Shown: positions 38,789-48,075 of the stretch, one piece after another
Layout of the letters: every line of letters begins with the position of its first letter
Numbering within the stretch: the stretch's first letter is position 1
Source of the DNA: Gimesia benthica
GTDB lineage: Bacteria > Planctomycetota > Planctomycetia > Planctomycetales > Planctomycetaceae
Assembly (NCBI RefSeq): GCF_009720525.1
Contig: NZ_CP043930.1
Coordinates: 7,700,001 to 7,764,000 of the forward strand
Direction of reading: 5' to 3'
DNA length: 64,000 nucleotides
Translations under genes and position numbers: made by a program
The notes under the pieces: model-generated
Told to the model about the DNA's origin: nothing
The model's input: the letters and a program-made list of their open reading frames with translations, nothing else
The model's database searches: none

Positions 38789-41062
38789 ATGCTCTTTCGC
38801 AAAACCAATCATCAACGCAAGGCTTCTCGTAAATCTTCTCATGCCGCAGTCGTCGAGAACCTTGAAACCCGTCAACTGTTGTCCGCGGCGAATTCACTCA
38901 TTACAGAGCCAGTCAATCATCAAAATTCGATGTCAGATACAACTCCCGAATATGCGTCGATCGACGGAACGGGAAATAATATCGACAACCCGGAACTGGG
39001 CAGTACCGGGACGCTACTGATCCGACTGGCTGAAGCCGCCTACAGTGATGGTCTGTCAACTCCCGCGGGAGAAGACCGGCCGAGCGCTCGGGAAATCAGT
39101 AATGTGATCGCAGCGGCAGACTCATCACAGACAAATTCCCGCTATCTGACTGATCTGTTCTGGGTTTGGGGACAGTTTATTGATCACGATATCACTCTGA
39201 CTGAAGCCGCTCATGATGAATATGGTGACCCATTGGAATCATTTCCAATCGAGGTTCCGACAGGTGACCCCTACTTTGATCCTGACGGCTCTGGAGATAA
39301 TGTGATCAGTCTGAATAGGAGTGCCTTTGAAGAGGACGAAAACGGCGTACGTCAGCAGATCAATCAGATTACGGCTTTCATTGACGGGTCGATGATCTAC
39401 GGTTCTGATGCAGAACGGGCCGACCAGTTGAGAACTTTTAGTGGGGGGCAGCTGAAAACCAGCGATGGAGATCTATTGCCTTACGGAGATGATGGATTCT
39501 TTCTGGCGGGTGATATTCGGGCTAATGAAAACGTGGCCCTGACGTCAATGCATACTCTCTGGGTACGTGAACACAATCGAGTCGCAACTGAACTGTCGCT
39601 GGATAATCCCGACCTGACCGATGAAGAACTTTATCAGCAGGCGCGACAGATTGTAATCGGTGAATTGCAGGCGATCACGTTTAATGAGTATTTACCTGCT
39701 TTGTTCGGAGAAGATGCCATCAGTAAATACATGGGATACGATTCCGGTGTTGATCCCAGTATCGCGAACGAGTTTTCCAATGCCGCCTATCGTTACGGCC
39801 ACACAATGCTGTCGTCTGAACTACTCCGGTTGGATGCAAATGGAGACGTTGCTGCCGAAGGGAATATCTCGCTGGTCAATGCCTTCTTTAACCCGGGAGA
39901 ACTGGAAGCCAATGGGATTGATTCCCTGTTACGAGGCGCCTCAGTCAACCTGGCACAGGAAATTGACAATCAACTGGTGGATGATGTGCGAAACTTTTTG
40001 TTTGGCCCTCCCGGATCCGGTGGTTTTGATCTGGCATCGTTAAATATTCAGCGTGGACGAGACCATGGGCTGGCTGACTATAACGCGACCAGGGTTGCTT
40101 TGGGCCTGGAAGCAGTACAGAGTTTCTCAGATATCAGTTCCGATCCAGAAGTGGCAGCAAAACTGGAGGCCCTGTACGGCACGGTTGATAATATCGATCT
40201 CTGGGTAGGGGGACTGGCTGAAGATCATCTACCGGGCTCAAGTATGGGGGAGACGTTCACTTCTATCATTGTCGATCAGTTCCAGAGACTGCGGGACGGC
40301 GATCGCTTCTGGTATCAGAATATCTTTTCTGGTGATGTATTAAAAGAAATACATGATACGACACTCGCCGATGTGATCGAGCGGAATTCGGAAGTGTCCG
40401 GTCTGCAGGAAAACGTATTCTTTGCACCGTCGGTGCTTCAGATCGACCTTGCAGATTTCGGGAGTAATGATGTTACCATTCGCGAGCGAAACGGAAATCT
40501 GGAAGTGATCGACAACAGAACCAGGACCGTGATCAGCAGTCAGTCACTGGAAGGCATTGAGCGATTAATGTTGACCGGCAGTCATCACGAACCACAGCAG
40601 ATCACCATTGCCAATCTGAGCAGTGCCATATTGCCGGGGGGAATGGTTGTAGAATCAGGCAGAAGCCATTCCGATACCTTAGTCTTGAATGGAACAAGCC
40701 AGAGTGATTCGATTGCGGTGAATGCAAGTTCTGTAGAAATCTCTGGCCTTCAGGTTGAGTATATAGGACTGGAGCGGATTGTGCTTCAGGGGATGGACGC
40801 GAATGATACGATCGCGGTTGCCGGTGGGCTAGAAGTAGATGTCAGCATTCTTGATCACCAGCATCGTGATCGACATCATGAGAGAAGAGGAGATCAGGAT
40901 CATCTGATGGCGAAGCGAGACAATCACCATCCCAGACAGGAGCCCGTTCGAAACGTAAGGGGGGATTCAATGGATCCAGGTATGATTGTGCTTGATCAAG
41001 TATTTGCTTCCAGCGAGCTGGACCAGATTCTGGACCAGTCACCCAAAAGACGTAGACGTTAA
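38789..41062 (+). CDS. Animal-type haem peroxidase with planctomycete surface signature
   Basis: 757 residues from the ATG at 38789, with AGGAG at 38775-38779; an upstream GTG at 38666 lacks support. Residues 25-33 (LETRQLLSA) match the LEPRLLLSA-like N-terminal signature of planctomycete surface proteins. The catalytic domain (about 60-560) is peroxidasin/myeloperoxidase-like: GQFIDHDITLT with distal His133, TAFIDGSMIYGSD, LWVREHNRVA, the proximal-His region YRYGHTMLSSELLRLD, and LNIQRGRDHGLADYN. The C-terminus has weak beta repeats and ends in a His/Arg-rich tail. It probably oxidises halides or phenolics outside the cell; substrate unknown. A strong terminator follows. Confidence 0.88.
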   Translation: MLFRKTNHQRKASRKSSHAAVVENLETRQLLSAANSLITEPVNHQNSMSDTTPEYASIDGTGNNIDNPELGSTGTLLIRLAEAAYSDGLSTPAGEDRPSAREISNVIAAADSSQTNSRYLTDLFWVWGQFIDHDITLTEAAHDEYGDPLESFPIEVPTGDPYFDPDGSGDNVISLNRSAFEEDENGVRQQINQITAFIDGSMIYGSDAERADQLRTFSGGQLKTSDGDLLPYGDDGFFLAGDIRANENVALTSMHTLWVREHNRVATELSLDNPDLTDEELYQQARQIVIGELQAITFNEYLPALFGEDAISKYMGYDSGVDPSIANEFSNAAYRYGHTMLSSELLRLDANGDVAAEGNISLVNAFFNPGELEANGIDSLLRGASVNLAQEIDNQLVDDVRNFLFGPPGSGGFDLASLNIQRGRDHGLADYNATRVALGLEAVQSFSDISSDPEVAAKLEALYGTVDNIDLWVGGLAEDHLPGSSMGETFTSIIVDQFQRLRDGDRFWYQNIFSGDVLKEIHDTTLADVIERNSEVSGLQENVFFAPSVLQIDLADFGSNDVTIRERNGNLEVIDNRTRTVISSQSLEGIERLMLTGSHHEPQQITIANLSSAILPGGMVVESGRSHSDTLVLNGTSQSDSIAVNASSVEISGLQVEYIGLERIVLQGMDANDTIAVAGGLEVDVSILDHQHRDRHHERRGDQDHLMAKRDNHHPRQEPVRNVRGDSMDPGMIVLDQVFASSELDQILDQSPKRRRR

Positions 41063-41092
41063 TCGATAATGAGCGCTGGTTAAGATGGGATT

Positions 41093-41155
41093 CAATATTT
41101 CCGGATCCAGGATCTGGCTCCCCAATTCGGGGCTGGATCCGGAATATTGTTTTTT
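41093..41155 (+). terminator. Intrinsic terminator of the haem peroxidase gene
   Basis: Long inverted repeat (left arm 41093-41110, right arm 41133-41149) with a single-base bulge, containing a smaller CCCC/GGGG hairpin, and followed by T6 at 41150-41155. It lies 31 bases after the stop codon. Confidence 0.85.
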
Positions 41156-41199
41156 CGAGTTGTAATGTACAGACTTAGGTAAATACACCAGCCTCATTT

Positions 41200-42444
41200 T
41201 TATACATGAGACGATATTGGATTCTGCTCAGTCACTTGAAATGGATCGGGATAGGTCGACCAGACTTCGGGACCATCGAGCCATTCAGAGTCCTGAAGCA
41301 GGCAACGGTCCAGGATTCTACGAATCAAGGTCTCATCCATGTCGCGACCAATAAAGACCAGTTCCTGACGACGGTCCCCGTACTGTCCATCATATCGGGA
41401 AATAATCTCCCGCTTCTGTTTCTGATCAATGTTCCACTCCTCAGACTTTGTGGCGGCCCACCAGTAACCAGCGGGATCAAATCGCATGGAGATACCGGCG
41501 TGTGACCAGAGATTGGCAATATTGTGCTGTGAAGCGAGCCAGGCGAAGCCTTTACTACGGAGAACATGCTCCAGCCAGGAATCGTCTCTGTCCAGTGCCC
41601 GCCAGAGACGTTCCGGATGAAAGGGGCGACGGGCCAGGTAAGTGAAACTCTGCACTCCATACTCGTCGACTTCTGAATGAATCTCACCACGTGGTGTTTC
41701 GAGCCAGCCTGTATGCGCAGATGCCGAATCCATGTCAAACAGGCCTGTTCCCAGCACTTGTTTTAAATCGACTTTTCCGAATGAGGATTCGAGGATTTGA
41801 GCCTTGGGATTCAGGTGCTGAATTACTGCATACAGTTGTTCGAGTTCCTGCTTGCTGACGAGGTCTGCTTTATTGATCAGAATGATATTCGCAAATTCGA
41901 CCTGATCGATGAGCAGGTCCACAATGTTCCGTCGATCGTCTTCGCTCAGTCCCAGCTCCCGGTCAACCAAATCTTCGTGGGACTGATAGTCACGCTGAAA
42001 ATTAGCGGCATCAATGACTGTTACAAGAGTGTCCAACTGTGCGTAATCCGAGAGACTTCTACCCTCTTCATCTGCAAACGTGAAGGTCTCGGCGACAGGC
42101 ATCGGTTCTGAAATGCCCGTTGATTCAATCAGCAGATAATCGAACCGCTGTTCCCGCGCCAGGCGACTGACTTCCACCATCAGATCTTCTCTGAGGGTGC
42201 AGCAGATACAGCCATTGGACATTTCCACCAGCTTTTCCTCCGTACGGCTCAACGCCTGATTACCCTCTTTCACCAATGCGGCATCGATATTGATCTCACT
42301 CATGTCGTTGACGATCACAGCCACTTTCAGCCCGGCCCGATTGGCCAGTACGTGATTGAGCAGTGTGGTTTTTCCCGCTCCCAGGAAACCGGAGAGAACG
42401 GTCACGGGCAGTTTGCGAGGAACGTTTTCGGAACTCTGAATCAT
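41200..42444 (-). CDS. COG0523 (CobW/ZigA-type) GTP-dependent metallochaperone
   Basis: 414 residues with GGAG seven bases before the ATG. Walker A is GFLGAGKTT (19-27), the metal-binding motif of G3E family GTPases is CICC within [13 protein letters not shown] (79-82), and there is [13 protein letters not shown] and INKADLVS. The C-terminal CobW_C part is about 265-405 ([15 protein letters not shown]). The family hands zinc, cobalt or other metals to client enzymes, and ZigA/YeiR members act under zinc limitation. A Fur-family-like palindrome lies 24-37 bases upstream, and a metal-type permease gene precedes it, so zinc is the likeliest metal. Direct evidence for the metal is lacking. Confidence 0.9.
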   Translation of the reverse strand: MIQSSENVPRKLPVTVLSGFLGAGKTTLLNHVLANRAGLKVAVIVNDMSEINIDAALVKEGNQALSRTEEKLVEMSNGCICCTLREDLMVEVSRLAREQRFDYLLIESTGISEPMPVAETFTFADEEGRSLSDYAQLDTLVTVIDAANFQRDYQSHEDLVDRELGLSEDDRRNIVDLLIDQVEFANIILINKADLVSKQELEQLYAVIQHLNPKAQILESSFGKVDLKQVLGTGLFDMDSASAHTGWLETPRGEIHSEVDEYGVQSFTYLARRPFHPERLWRALDRDDSWLEHVLRSKGFAWLASQHNIANLWSHAGISMRFDPAGYWWAATKSEEWNIDQKQKREIISRYDGQYGDRRQELVFIGRDMDETLIRRILDRCLLQDSEWLDGPEVWSTYPDPFQVTEQNPISSHV

Positions 42445-42467
42445 AGGTAAACTCCATTCTGTAAAAT

Positions 42468-42481
42468 ATGATTCGTATCAT
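42468..42481 (-). promoter_or_regulatory. Candidate Fur/Zur-family operator upstream of the COG0523 gene
   Basis: The imperfect palindrome ATGAT-TCGT-ATCAT, in an AT-rich setting, lies 24-37 bases before the start codon of the COG0523 GTPase. The arms resemble the half-sites of Fur-superfamily operators. The call rests on one site plus the gene's family; no regulator gene is in the window. Confidence 0.4.
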
Positions 42482-42607
42482 TGATTCCCGCACCGTCAGA
42501 GACCTGACAGAGAGGAATGATTTCAAACAGCGATCAATCAGTGATTACGTGACGAAGCCTGGCGTGCGTAAGCTGAGGGGGGTGATGCGGGACTGGAGGC
42601 TGCGAAC

Positions 42608-44146
42608 TCAGTTCATGTCCCTGAGATAAGCGTCCACCATGCGGCGATGTGTATGTTGTATGTCAGCGACCAGACGACGTATCTCATCATGTTCTTCATC
42701 CTCAATCTCGTGGGCCAGCAGTTCCAGCTTTTCCCGCAGCAATTGAGCCTTCCAGTGATGGTATTCACTGCGATTCAGGTTTCGTAAATAGACGCCGACT
42801 TCCAGTTTGCGGGTCCAGTCATCATAGATGTCAATCCAGTATTTCGAGTGCGAGACGTTTCCGGAGAGGGCGCCGGAAAGCGCTTCCGTCTTGGCAATCG
42901 TCATCTCTTCGCACACCACATCCGGTGAGGGGTAATAAGAAAAACAGCCGACACCACTGGCAACGATCAGGCCGACCAGAATCAATATCCCCAGAACTGG
43001 GCTGGGAAGCACAATGTCATATTTTCCGGACTTCACTGGTTTCACTTTTCTCAGCCAGTCTTCGATTCGCCCACGGCGGTCTACTAACCTCAGAAGAAAG
43101 CCGATCAGGATCACGCCCCCCAGAATGCCTGTTGAATAGATCTCATAGGGATCAATCACATGCCCCAGCTTCTGTTTCGCTGTTTGATAGAAGCTGGTCG
43201 TTCCCAAGCTGAAAGGCTGACAATAAATATCGAACGCATGCGTGTGATCTGCTGGTTCAATATTGGTCGGAAAGAGCGGTTTCTCCACTCCATAGGCCAG
43301 TCCGACGATTACCAGCAGCAGGAGGGCAAACCAGACAATCGTTTTTTCCCAGTTGTAATTACGAACGATCCAGGCCACCAGGCCCAGATTTACACCCGCA
43401 CCGAGTACCAGCAGGATGAAGGCGGCACCGACCGAGTTGGCATGCTGAAACATTGATCCCAACTGAGACATCGCCAGCATGGGAGTCGCATAGACGGGAA
43501 TCGCTACACCGGTCATCAGCAGGGGGGCGTATGAATTATCGTAATTGACGGACCTCTGCAGACTGGCTTGCGGGAGAAATGCTCCCAGCAGGGCGACTCC
43601 TGCCAGACCGATCAGGATATACACCAGGCTGGTCCCTGATGCTTCTTTGGCTGCACTGTAACCGACAGATAAGACGCGTTTGATCCCGTAGGGGATTGCC
43701 TGGTCATCAGCGGGTTGTTCTGTTTTCTCAGGGAATAGCCGGTCCCAGATGGTTCCCACCAAGGTGACGATGACCAGCGAGAAAAGTGCGAAGGTCAGGA
43801 TCGTGACCGGCTCGGAAAGGGTCAGTCCATAGAGCAGCGAAAGCGGGTTAAACAGCGGGGCGGACATGGCGAAAGCAATAATCGTGCCTCCCGCCAGTCC
43901 TGCCTTCTTTAACTCCCGGGCAACGGGAATGACGCCCAGCGAACAGACCGGAAGCAGCATCCCGATGACCCATGCTCGGAACAGAGAGGATCGGGTGCCT
44001 TCACCAAACAGCCTTCTGGTTTCTACGGAACCAAAGAATCGCTGAAAAATAGCGGCAATAAACAAGCCTGCCAGAATGAAGGGAGCGGCTTCCAGCAGGC
44101 ACTGTACGAAGCGGAGAGCGAAGCCCCAGAGATAGTATTGAATCAT
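42608..44146 (-). CDS. DUF318/ArsP-type permease, putative metal exporter
   Basis: 512 residues with about eight to ten hydrophobic segments. The two-part DUF318 (YraQ/ArsP-like) pattern is present: FILAGLFIAAIF, then MLLPVCSLGVIPVARELKKAG and FAMSAPLFNPLSLLYG early, and a second TGVAIPVYATPML block in the middle. SO_0444-type members are implicated in Cu/Zn efflux. The polar loop at about 300-320 (DHTHAFDIYC) and the His/Glu-rich C-terminal helix (EDEEHDEIRRL) could bind metal. Flanked by a His-rich exported protein (52 bases upstream) and the COG0523 GTPase (163 bases downstream), it probably moves a divalent metal. Direction and ion are inference. Confidence 0.8.
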   Translation of the reverse strand: MIQYYLWGFALRFVQCLLEAAPFILAGLFIAAIFQRFFGSVETRRLFGEGTRSSLFRAWVIGMLLPVCSLGVIPVARELKKAGLAGGTIIAFAMSAPLFNPLSLLYGLTLSEPVTILTFALFSLVIVTLVGTIWDRLFPEKTEQPADDQAIPYGIKRVLSVGYSAAKEASGTSLVYILIGLAGVALLGAFLPQASLQRSVNYDNSYAPLLMTGVAIPVYATPMLAMSQLGSMFQHANSVGAAFILLVLGAGVNLGLVAWIVRNYNWEKTIVWFALLLLVIVGLAYGVEKPLFPTNIEPADHTHAFDIYCQPFSLGTTSFYQTAKQKLGHVIDPYEIYSTGILGGVILIGFLLRLVDRRGRIEDWLRKVKPVKSGKYDIVLPSPVLGILILVGLIVASGVGCFSYYPSPDVVCEEMTIAKTEALSGALSGNVSHSKYWIDIYDDWTRKLEVGVYLRNLNRSEYHHWKAQLLREKLELLAHEIEDEEHDEIRRLVADIQHTHRRMVDAYLRDMN

Positions 44147-44198
44147 GACGAAGTTCCGAATCAGAAAGAGAAGTCAGAAAAAATGAGCCCTGCGTCAG

Positions 44199-44672
44199 TT
44201 AACTTTGAATCTTCTTAGTTTCTGAGCGTCCCGTATACTGTTTTAATTTGTCGACCAGGAGAAAGTAGCGGCCGACCAGAGTGGCGTCGACCTGGGAGAA
44301 ATCCGTCTGTTGAAAGACCGATTTAATCTCAGTGGAAATCTGTTGGACTTCATTCCAGTCTTTGTGTTTCAGTTCGCTGTCGGCTGCCAGTTCGGGAATC
44401 CAGTCAATGATTTCCTCCAGTTGCTGTTTTTCCTCCTGGTTCACCGAGGCTGGACTCTGATTCAGCAGAGTTCTCATCCGGCTGTCCAGTTCTCTCACAG
44501 TCTCGGTATAAGTTTTAGGCTTATGGTCCGGAATATGATGTTCCAGATGATCTTCTTCCACAGCTGATTCCCCAGTCTGAGTACATCCGGCCTGAAATGT
44601 CCCCAGGAGACTACTCAGACACAGTACGGTAATGACCGGAAATCGACTTTTAAAAAGAGGCTGATGTTGCAT
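44199..44672 (-). CDS. Small exported, probably lipid-anchored protein with His-rich segment
   Basis: 157 residues from the ATG at 44672, preferred over a TTG at 44723 because it leads straight into a signal sequence (FPVITVLCLSSLLGTFQAGC). The cysteine could be lipidated, although the residue three before it is Gln rather than Leu. Just after it comes a His/acid patch (EEDHLEHHIPDH) suited to binding a divalent metal. The remainder (about 45-150) is helical (ETVRELDSRMRTLLNQSP) and I do not recognise a family. It lies 47 bases after the MoxR gene and 52 before the permease gene, so a periplasmic metal-binding partner of the permease is a reasonable idea, not a demonstrated one. Confidence 0.65.
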   Translation of the reverse strand: MQHQPLFKSRFPVITVLCLSSLLGTFQAGCTQTGESAVEEDHLEHHIPDHKPKTYTETVRELDSRMRTLLNQSPASVNQEEKQQLEEIIDWIPELAADSELKHKDWNEVQQISTEIKSVFQQTDFSQVDATLVGRYFLLVDKLKQYTGRSETKKIQS

Positions 44673-44719
44673 TGGTCTGCCTGTGATTACGAAAGAGAAG
44701 AAACCTTTGAGCAATGAAT

Positions 44720-45700
44720 TCAATTAACGGACGGCAATGTATATTCGGGTAACTTCACCGATTTGAGTATCTCATCAATCAGTGCCAGGTTTTCAGACTG
44801 ATCCACGCCCAGGCGAACACTGAGCACGGGCAGGGCCGTTTCCAGCAGATCGTCAGGGATGACATAAATTCTCTGCTGGAGGAAAGCGTGTGCCTGGGCA
44901 ACCCGCTGCCAGGTCAGTAAACCTCGTGGACTCAATCCCAGACTAACCTGTGCGTGTTTACGGGTCACATTTCCGATCTGAACCAGATAGCGTTGTACTG
45001 ACTCTGCTACGGGAATCGCCACAATCTTGCGTTGCATTTCCAGTAGTTCCTGTTCGCCAAAGACTGGTTCCAGCTCAGTAACGATATCGTTATTCTGATC
45101 GATGGCTGCAGCCAGCATGCGGATTTCATCGTTTTCTTCCGGGTATCCGATGCTCAGCTTCATGGAAAACCGGTCAAGCTGTGCTTCCGGCAGGGGGTAG
45201 GTACCATGCTGGTCGATCGGGTTCTGTGTTGCGATCACGAAATAATCCTGAGATAACTGGTAGCGAACCGCATCCACGGTCACCTGCCGCTCTGCCATCG
45301 CTTCCAGTAACGCACTCTGGGTACGGGGAGTCGCTCGATTGATCTCATCTGCCAGCATGATGTCGGAAAAGACGGGCCCCTGGCGAAATTCAAACTCGTG
45401 TGTCTTCTGATTGAAAATATTGAAGCCGGTAATATCGCTGGGAAGTAAGTCTGGCGTACATTGTACTCTGGCAAACCGGCCTCCAATCAGGGTGGCGATC
45501 GCCTTGGCCAGCATCGTCTTGCCCAGGCCAGGGTGATCTTCCAGCAGCAGATGGCCGCGGGAAAGCAGGCAGATGATCACCTTGTCGATGACATCCGCTT
45601 TCCCCTTGAGCACCTGGTTCAGTTTGTCTCTCAGTTGATCGACTCTGGAATATTCCTGTTGTAAATCCATCTGGATGTTTTTTTCTAATAGAGATGCCAT
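44720..45700 (-). CDS. MoxR-family AAA+ ATPase
   Basis: 326 residues with AGGT ribosome site. Walker A is EDHPGLGKTMLAK, Walker B is MLADEINRATPRTQSALLEAM, sensor 1 is FVIATQNPID, and the C-terminal lid includes LGLSPRGLLTW. This is the standard MoxR set. MoxR ATPases act as chaperones for VWA or DUF58 client proteins. Here the DUF58 gene (48065-49351) and a transglutaminase-like membrane protein (45736-48075) lie directly upstream on the same strand, the classic MoxR-DUF58-transglutaminase arrangement. Confidence 0.95.
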   Translation of the reverse strand: MASLLEKNIQMDLQQEYSRVDQLRDKLNQVLKGKADVIDKVIICLLSRGHLLLEDHPGLGKTMLAKAIATLIGGRFARVQCTPDLLPSDITGFNIFNQKTHEFEFRQGPVFSDIMLADEINRATPRTQSALLEAMAERQVTVDAVRYQLSQDYFVIATQNPIDQHGTYPLPEAQLDRFSMKLSIGYPEENDEIRMLAAAIDQNNDIVTELEPVFGEQELLEMQRKIVAIPVAESVQRYLVQIGNVTRKHAQVSLGLSPRGLLTWQRVAQAHAFLQQRIYVIPDDLLETALPVLSVRLGVDQSENLALIDEILKSVKLPEYTLPSVN

Positions 45701-45735
45701 GCGTACCTGCTTATAAAATTAAATAAATGCGTCTG

Positions 45736-48075
45736 TCAGGGCGTCCGTTTAACCCAGCGGGCTTCGTTAATGATTTGATAGCAACAGTCGCTGATCTGTT
45801 CTCTGCCAGGAGACTGAATCTGATCAGCGGAACTGGGAGCAAAGGCGGCCCAGTTCACATAGTGAGCCAGTTCCGACAGGCAGTCTGTGTTAACCGATAA
45901 ATGTTGTGATTGTTGCCTTAACCACTGGTTGAGAGACATCGTCAGTGGCCGCTTCTGTCCCTGGCCTCTGATGCGTAATTCGAGCAGCCAGAGGGTTCTG
46001 AAAATCAACCGGCGGGTATCGCGGGGGCGATAGAGTCTGAGCCAGCCTGTGATCAGGCAGTCATAGATCTGATACCGGAAGAGGCAGACGCCGATGAGGC
46101 TCGCGAGTGTGATGAAACAGAAAACGAAGTGATTACCAATCCAGTATGTAGCGACCAGAATCGCTTCGACCGTTCTCTCGTATAAAGACAGGGGAGGTCC
46201 CAGTACCGAATAACCGGCTGTGGGCTCAATGGTACACCAGTCGCCAGGACCCGGGCCGACTTTCACCTCTACCCAGAAATGAACATCGTCTGCACAAACC
46301 GGAGTGTGGTCCGATTTCAAATCATAGTCAGCCGGACTGGCATAGAAGCCACTGACCAGCCTGGTCGAGTATCCCAGTGAGCGTAGCATCAGGGCGGCGG
46401 ATGAGGCAATCAGGTAATCTGGCCCCACCTTGGTTTCGAACAGGAATTTATCCAAAGGTAACTGTTGTTTTCCATCGTAAGCGACTGAGCGATCGTGCTT
46501 AAAGTGCGCGCGGTGATACTGCTCAATTTTCTTAATTCGGTCCCAGTCATTTTTCGTGTCAGCAACCAGCTGATTTGCCAGCCCGCGAATTTTGGGGATC
46601 AGCGGTACTTCAGGTAGCGCGATGTAATGCTTCTGCTGATGTGACAAGGCAGCCAAGCGGGCATCGCGATACTTAATCTGTTTTTGATCCGGAAAATGAC
46701 TGATCAAATGCATCGGAACCAGGCGGGGCAGCTCTTTGCGTTCGAGTTTAACAATGCTGTCCTGATACCAGCCAAACAGGTCCAGGCGATCGACCAGGTC
46801 AATATGAATCTCGCGCAGGTGCAGCGGAGCTGGAAGCTGATTCGATTTCAGATGGTTATTGGTAATGACATGTAGTTCGTTCCTGCACTCCTGAGACAGC
46901 GTATGGGCTTTCCCATTCACAACCATCCAGGGCTTTTCAAAGCGATCTTTGAGCGTAATGCTCTTCTTAAAGTCTGTTTTTAATGGTTCGCTGAACCAGT
47001 TCACACCGTCGAAAATATCGTACGTCTCCATGCGCAGGTGCAGGGGAGTCCTGCCCGACACGTGCAGTAACGCGTCGGATGAAATACCATCTGACGTTTT
47101 TTCGACAGCTGGTTTCTGGTCTCTCGCCGTTGAAAAATGGCGGTTGATATTTTCGGCATCGGGCAGTTCTTTTTCTTCAATATTCTGATCCTGCAGTTTA
47201 AGTCCAATCGCCCGGTCGATGTTCTTCGATATTTCCCCTGGTTCGTCGTACGTATCAGACATGATGTCGTAGAGGCTCGGGTCATCCGATGACATGAAAG
47301 GGGCGTTTTCGATGGGAGCAAAGTTGCGTATATCGTACTTGCCGGCTACCAGCAACTCCCCATCACCGAGTCCATCACGGGCATGAAGATCGCCTCGGCT
47401 GTCTCCACCGGAACTGGGGATGATTCCCTTGAACGCATGGACTACCGGGTTCTCACCGGAAAACGAGACGATCAGCAAGAGCAGCACTGCGATTGCGGAC
47501 AGCAGCAGATATTTACCTAGATTCTGTTTTTTGACTGCCGGTAACAGGGCAATTCTCAGGCTGTTCCAGTGGGAATAAAACAGCCAGAAAAAGCCCAGTA
47601 CAAGTTCCAGACCCGCGAGTGCAATCATATCCGGTCCGGAAAAAGTTGTGGCGGCACAGATCATCAGAAAGATCGATCCCCAGGCGGCAAAACGCTGGTG
47701 TTTTCCCCAGCAACCGGCTGCAGCCATTACCAGAATGGTATTCTTGACCGCAAACATCAGGATCAGTTCAAAAGGCCTGCCAGTGCCCAAACAGATACGC
47801 TGAACAGGCTCCCAGGCCAGACTGAGCAACATGACGGCCAGCAGGATCAGGTTCACCGTCGATTCTGTACCTCCCCGTTTTTTGAGCGCAAGGAAGTACT
47901 TTGTCCCCAGAAAAGCCACTGCCACCTCGATGAGTGTGTTGACAGCGATCCAGGTTCGAGAATATCTGCCATGAGAGTCTGAAATACAGAGCGCTAATGC
48001 CCCCGTCAGGACCATCGCGATACTGACGTAATGCAGGATCCGGCTCTCCACAGATTTGGTTCGTTCAGCCTGCAT
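45736..48075 (-). CDS. Membrane protein with degenerate transglutaminase-like domain
   Basis: 779 residues. The N-terminal part has about six membrane segments (20-205), then a periplasmic region with a transglutaminase-like core (about 500-625), one more membrane segment (about 640-665) and a cytoplasmic tail. In the core, the segment aligned with GYCxHFA reads GPDYLIASSAALMLRSLGY, with Asp553 in place of the catalytic Cys. His599 is kept in DVHFWVEVK, and the usual Asp of DPT is Glu617 in IEPTAG. The fold is kept but the catalytic thiol seems lost, so a binding or scaffolding role is likely. It overlaps the DUF58 gene by 11 bases, implying coupling. Confidence 0.85.
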   Translation of the reverse strand: MQAERTKSVESRILHYVSIAMVLTGALALCISDSHGRYSRTWIAVNTLIEVAVAFLGTKYFLALKKRGGTESTVNLILLAVMLLSLAWEPVQRICLGTGRPFELILMFAVKNTILVMAAAGCWGKHQRFAAWGSIFLMICAATTFSGPDMIALAGLELVLGFFWLFYSHWNSLRIALLPAVKKQNLGKYLLLSAIAVLLLLIVSFSGENPVVHAFKGIIPSSGGDSRGDLHARDGLGDGELLVAGKYDIRNFAPIENAPFMSSDDPSLYDIMSDTYDEPGEISKNIDRAIGLKLQDQNIEEKELPDAENINRHFSTARDQKPAVEKTSDGISSDALLHVSGRTPLHLRMETYDIFDGVNWFSEPLKTDFKKSITLKDRFEKPWMVVNGKAHTLSQECRNELHVITNNHLKSNQLPAPLHLREIHIDLVDRLDLFGWYQDSIVKLERKELPRLVPMHLISHFPDQKQIKYRDARLAALSHQQKHYIALPEVPLIPKIRGLANQLVADTKNDWDRIKKIEQYHRAHFKHDRSVAYDGKQQLPLDKFLFETKVGPDYLIASSAALMLRSLGYSTRLVSGFYASPADYDLKSDHTPVCADDVHFWVEVKVGPGPGDWCTIEPTAGYSVLGPPLSLYERTVEAILVATYWIGNHFVFCFITLASLIGVCLFRYQIYDCLITGWLRLYRPRDTRRLIFRTLWLLELRIRGQGQKRPLTMSLNQWLRQQSQHLSVNTDCLSELAHYVNWAAFAPSSADQIQSPGREQISDCCYQIINEARWVKRTP

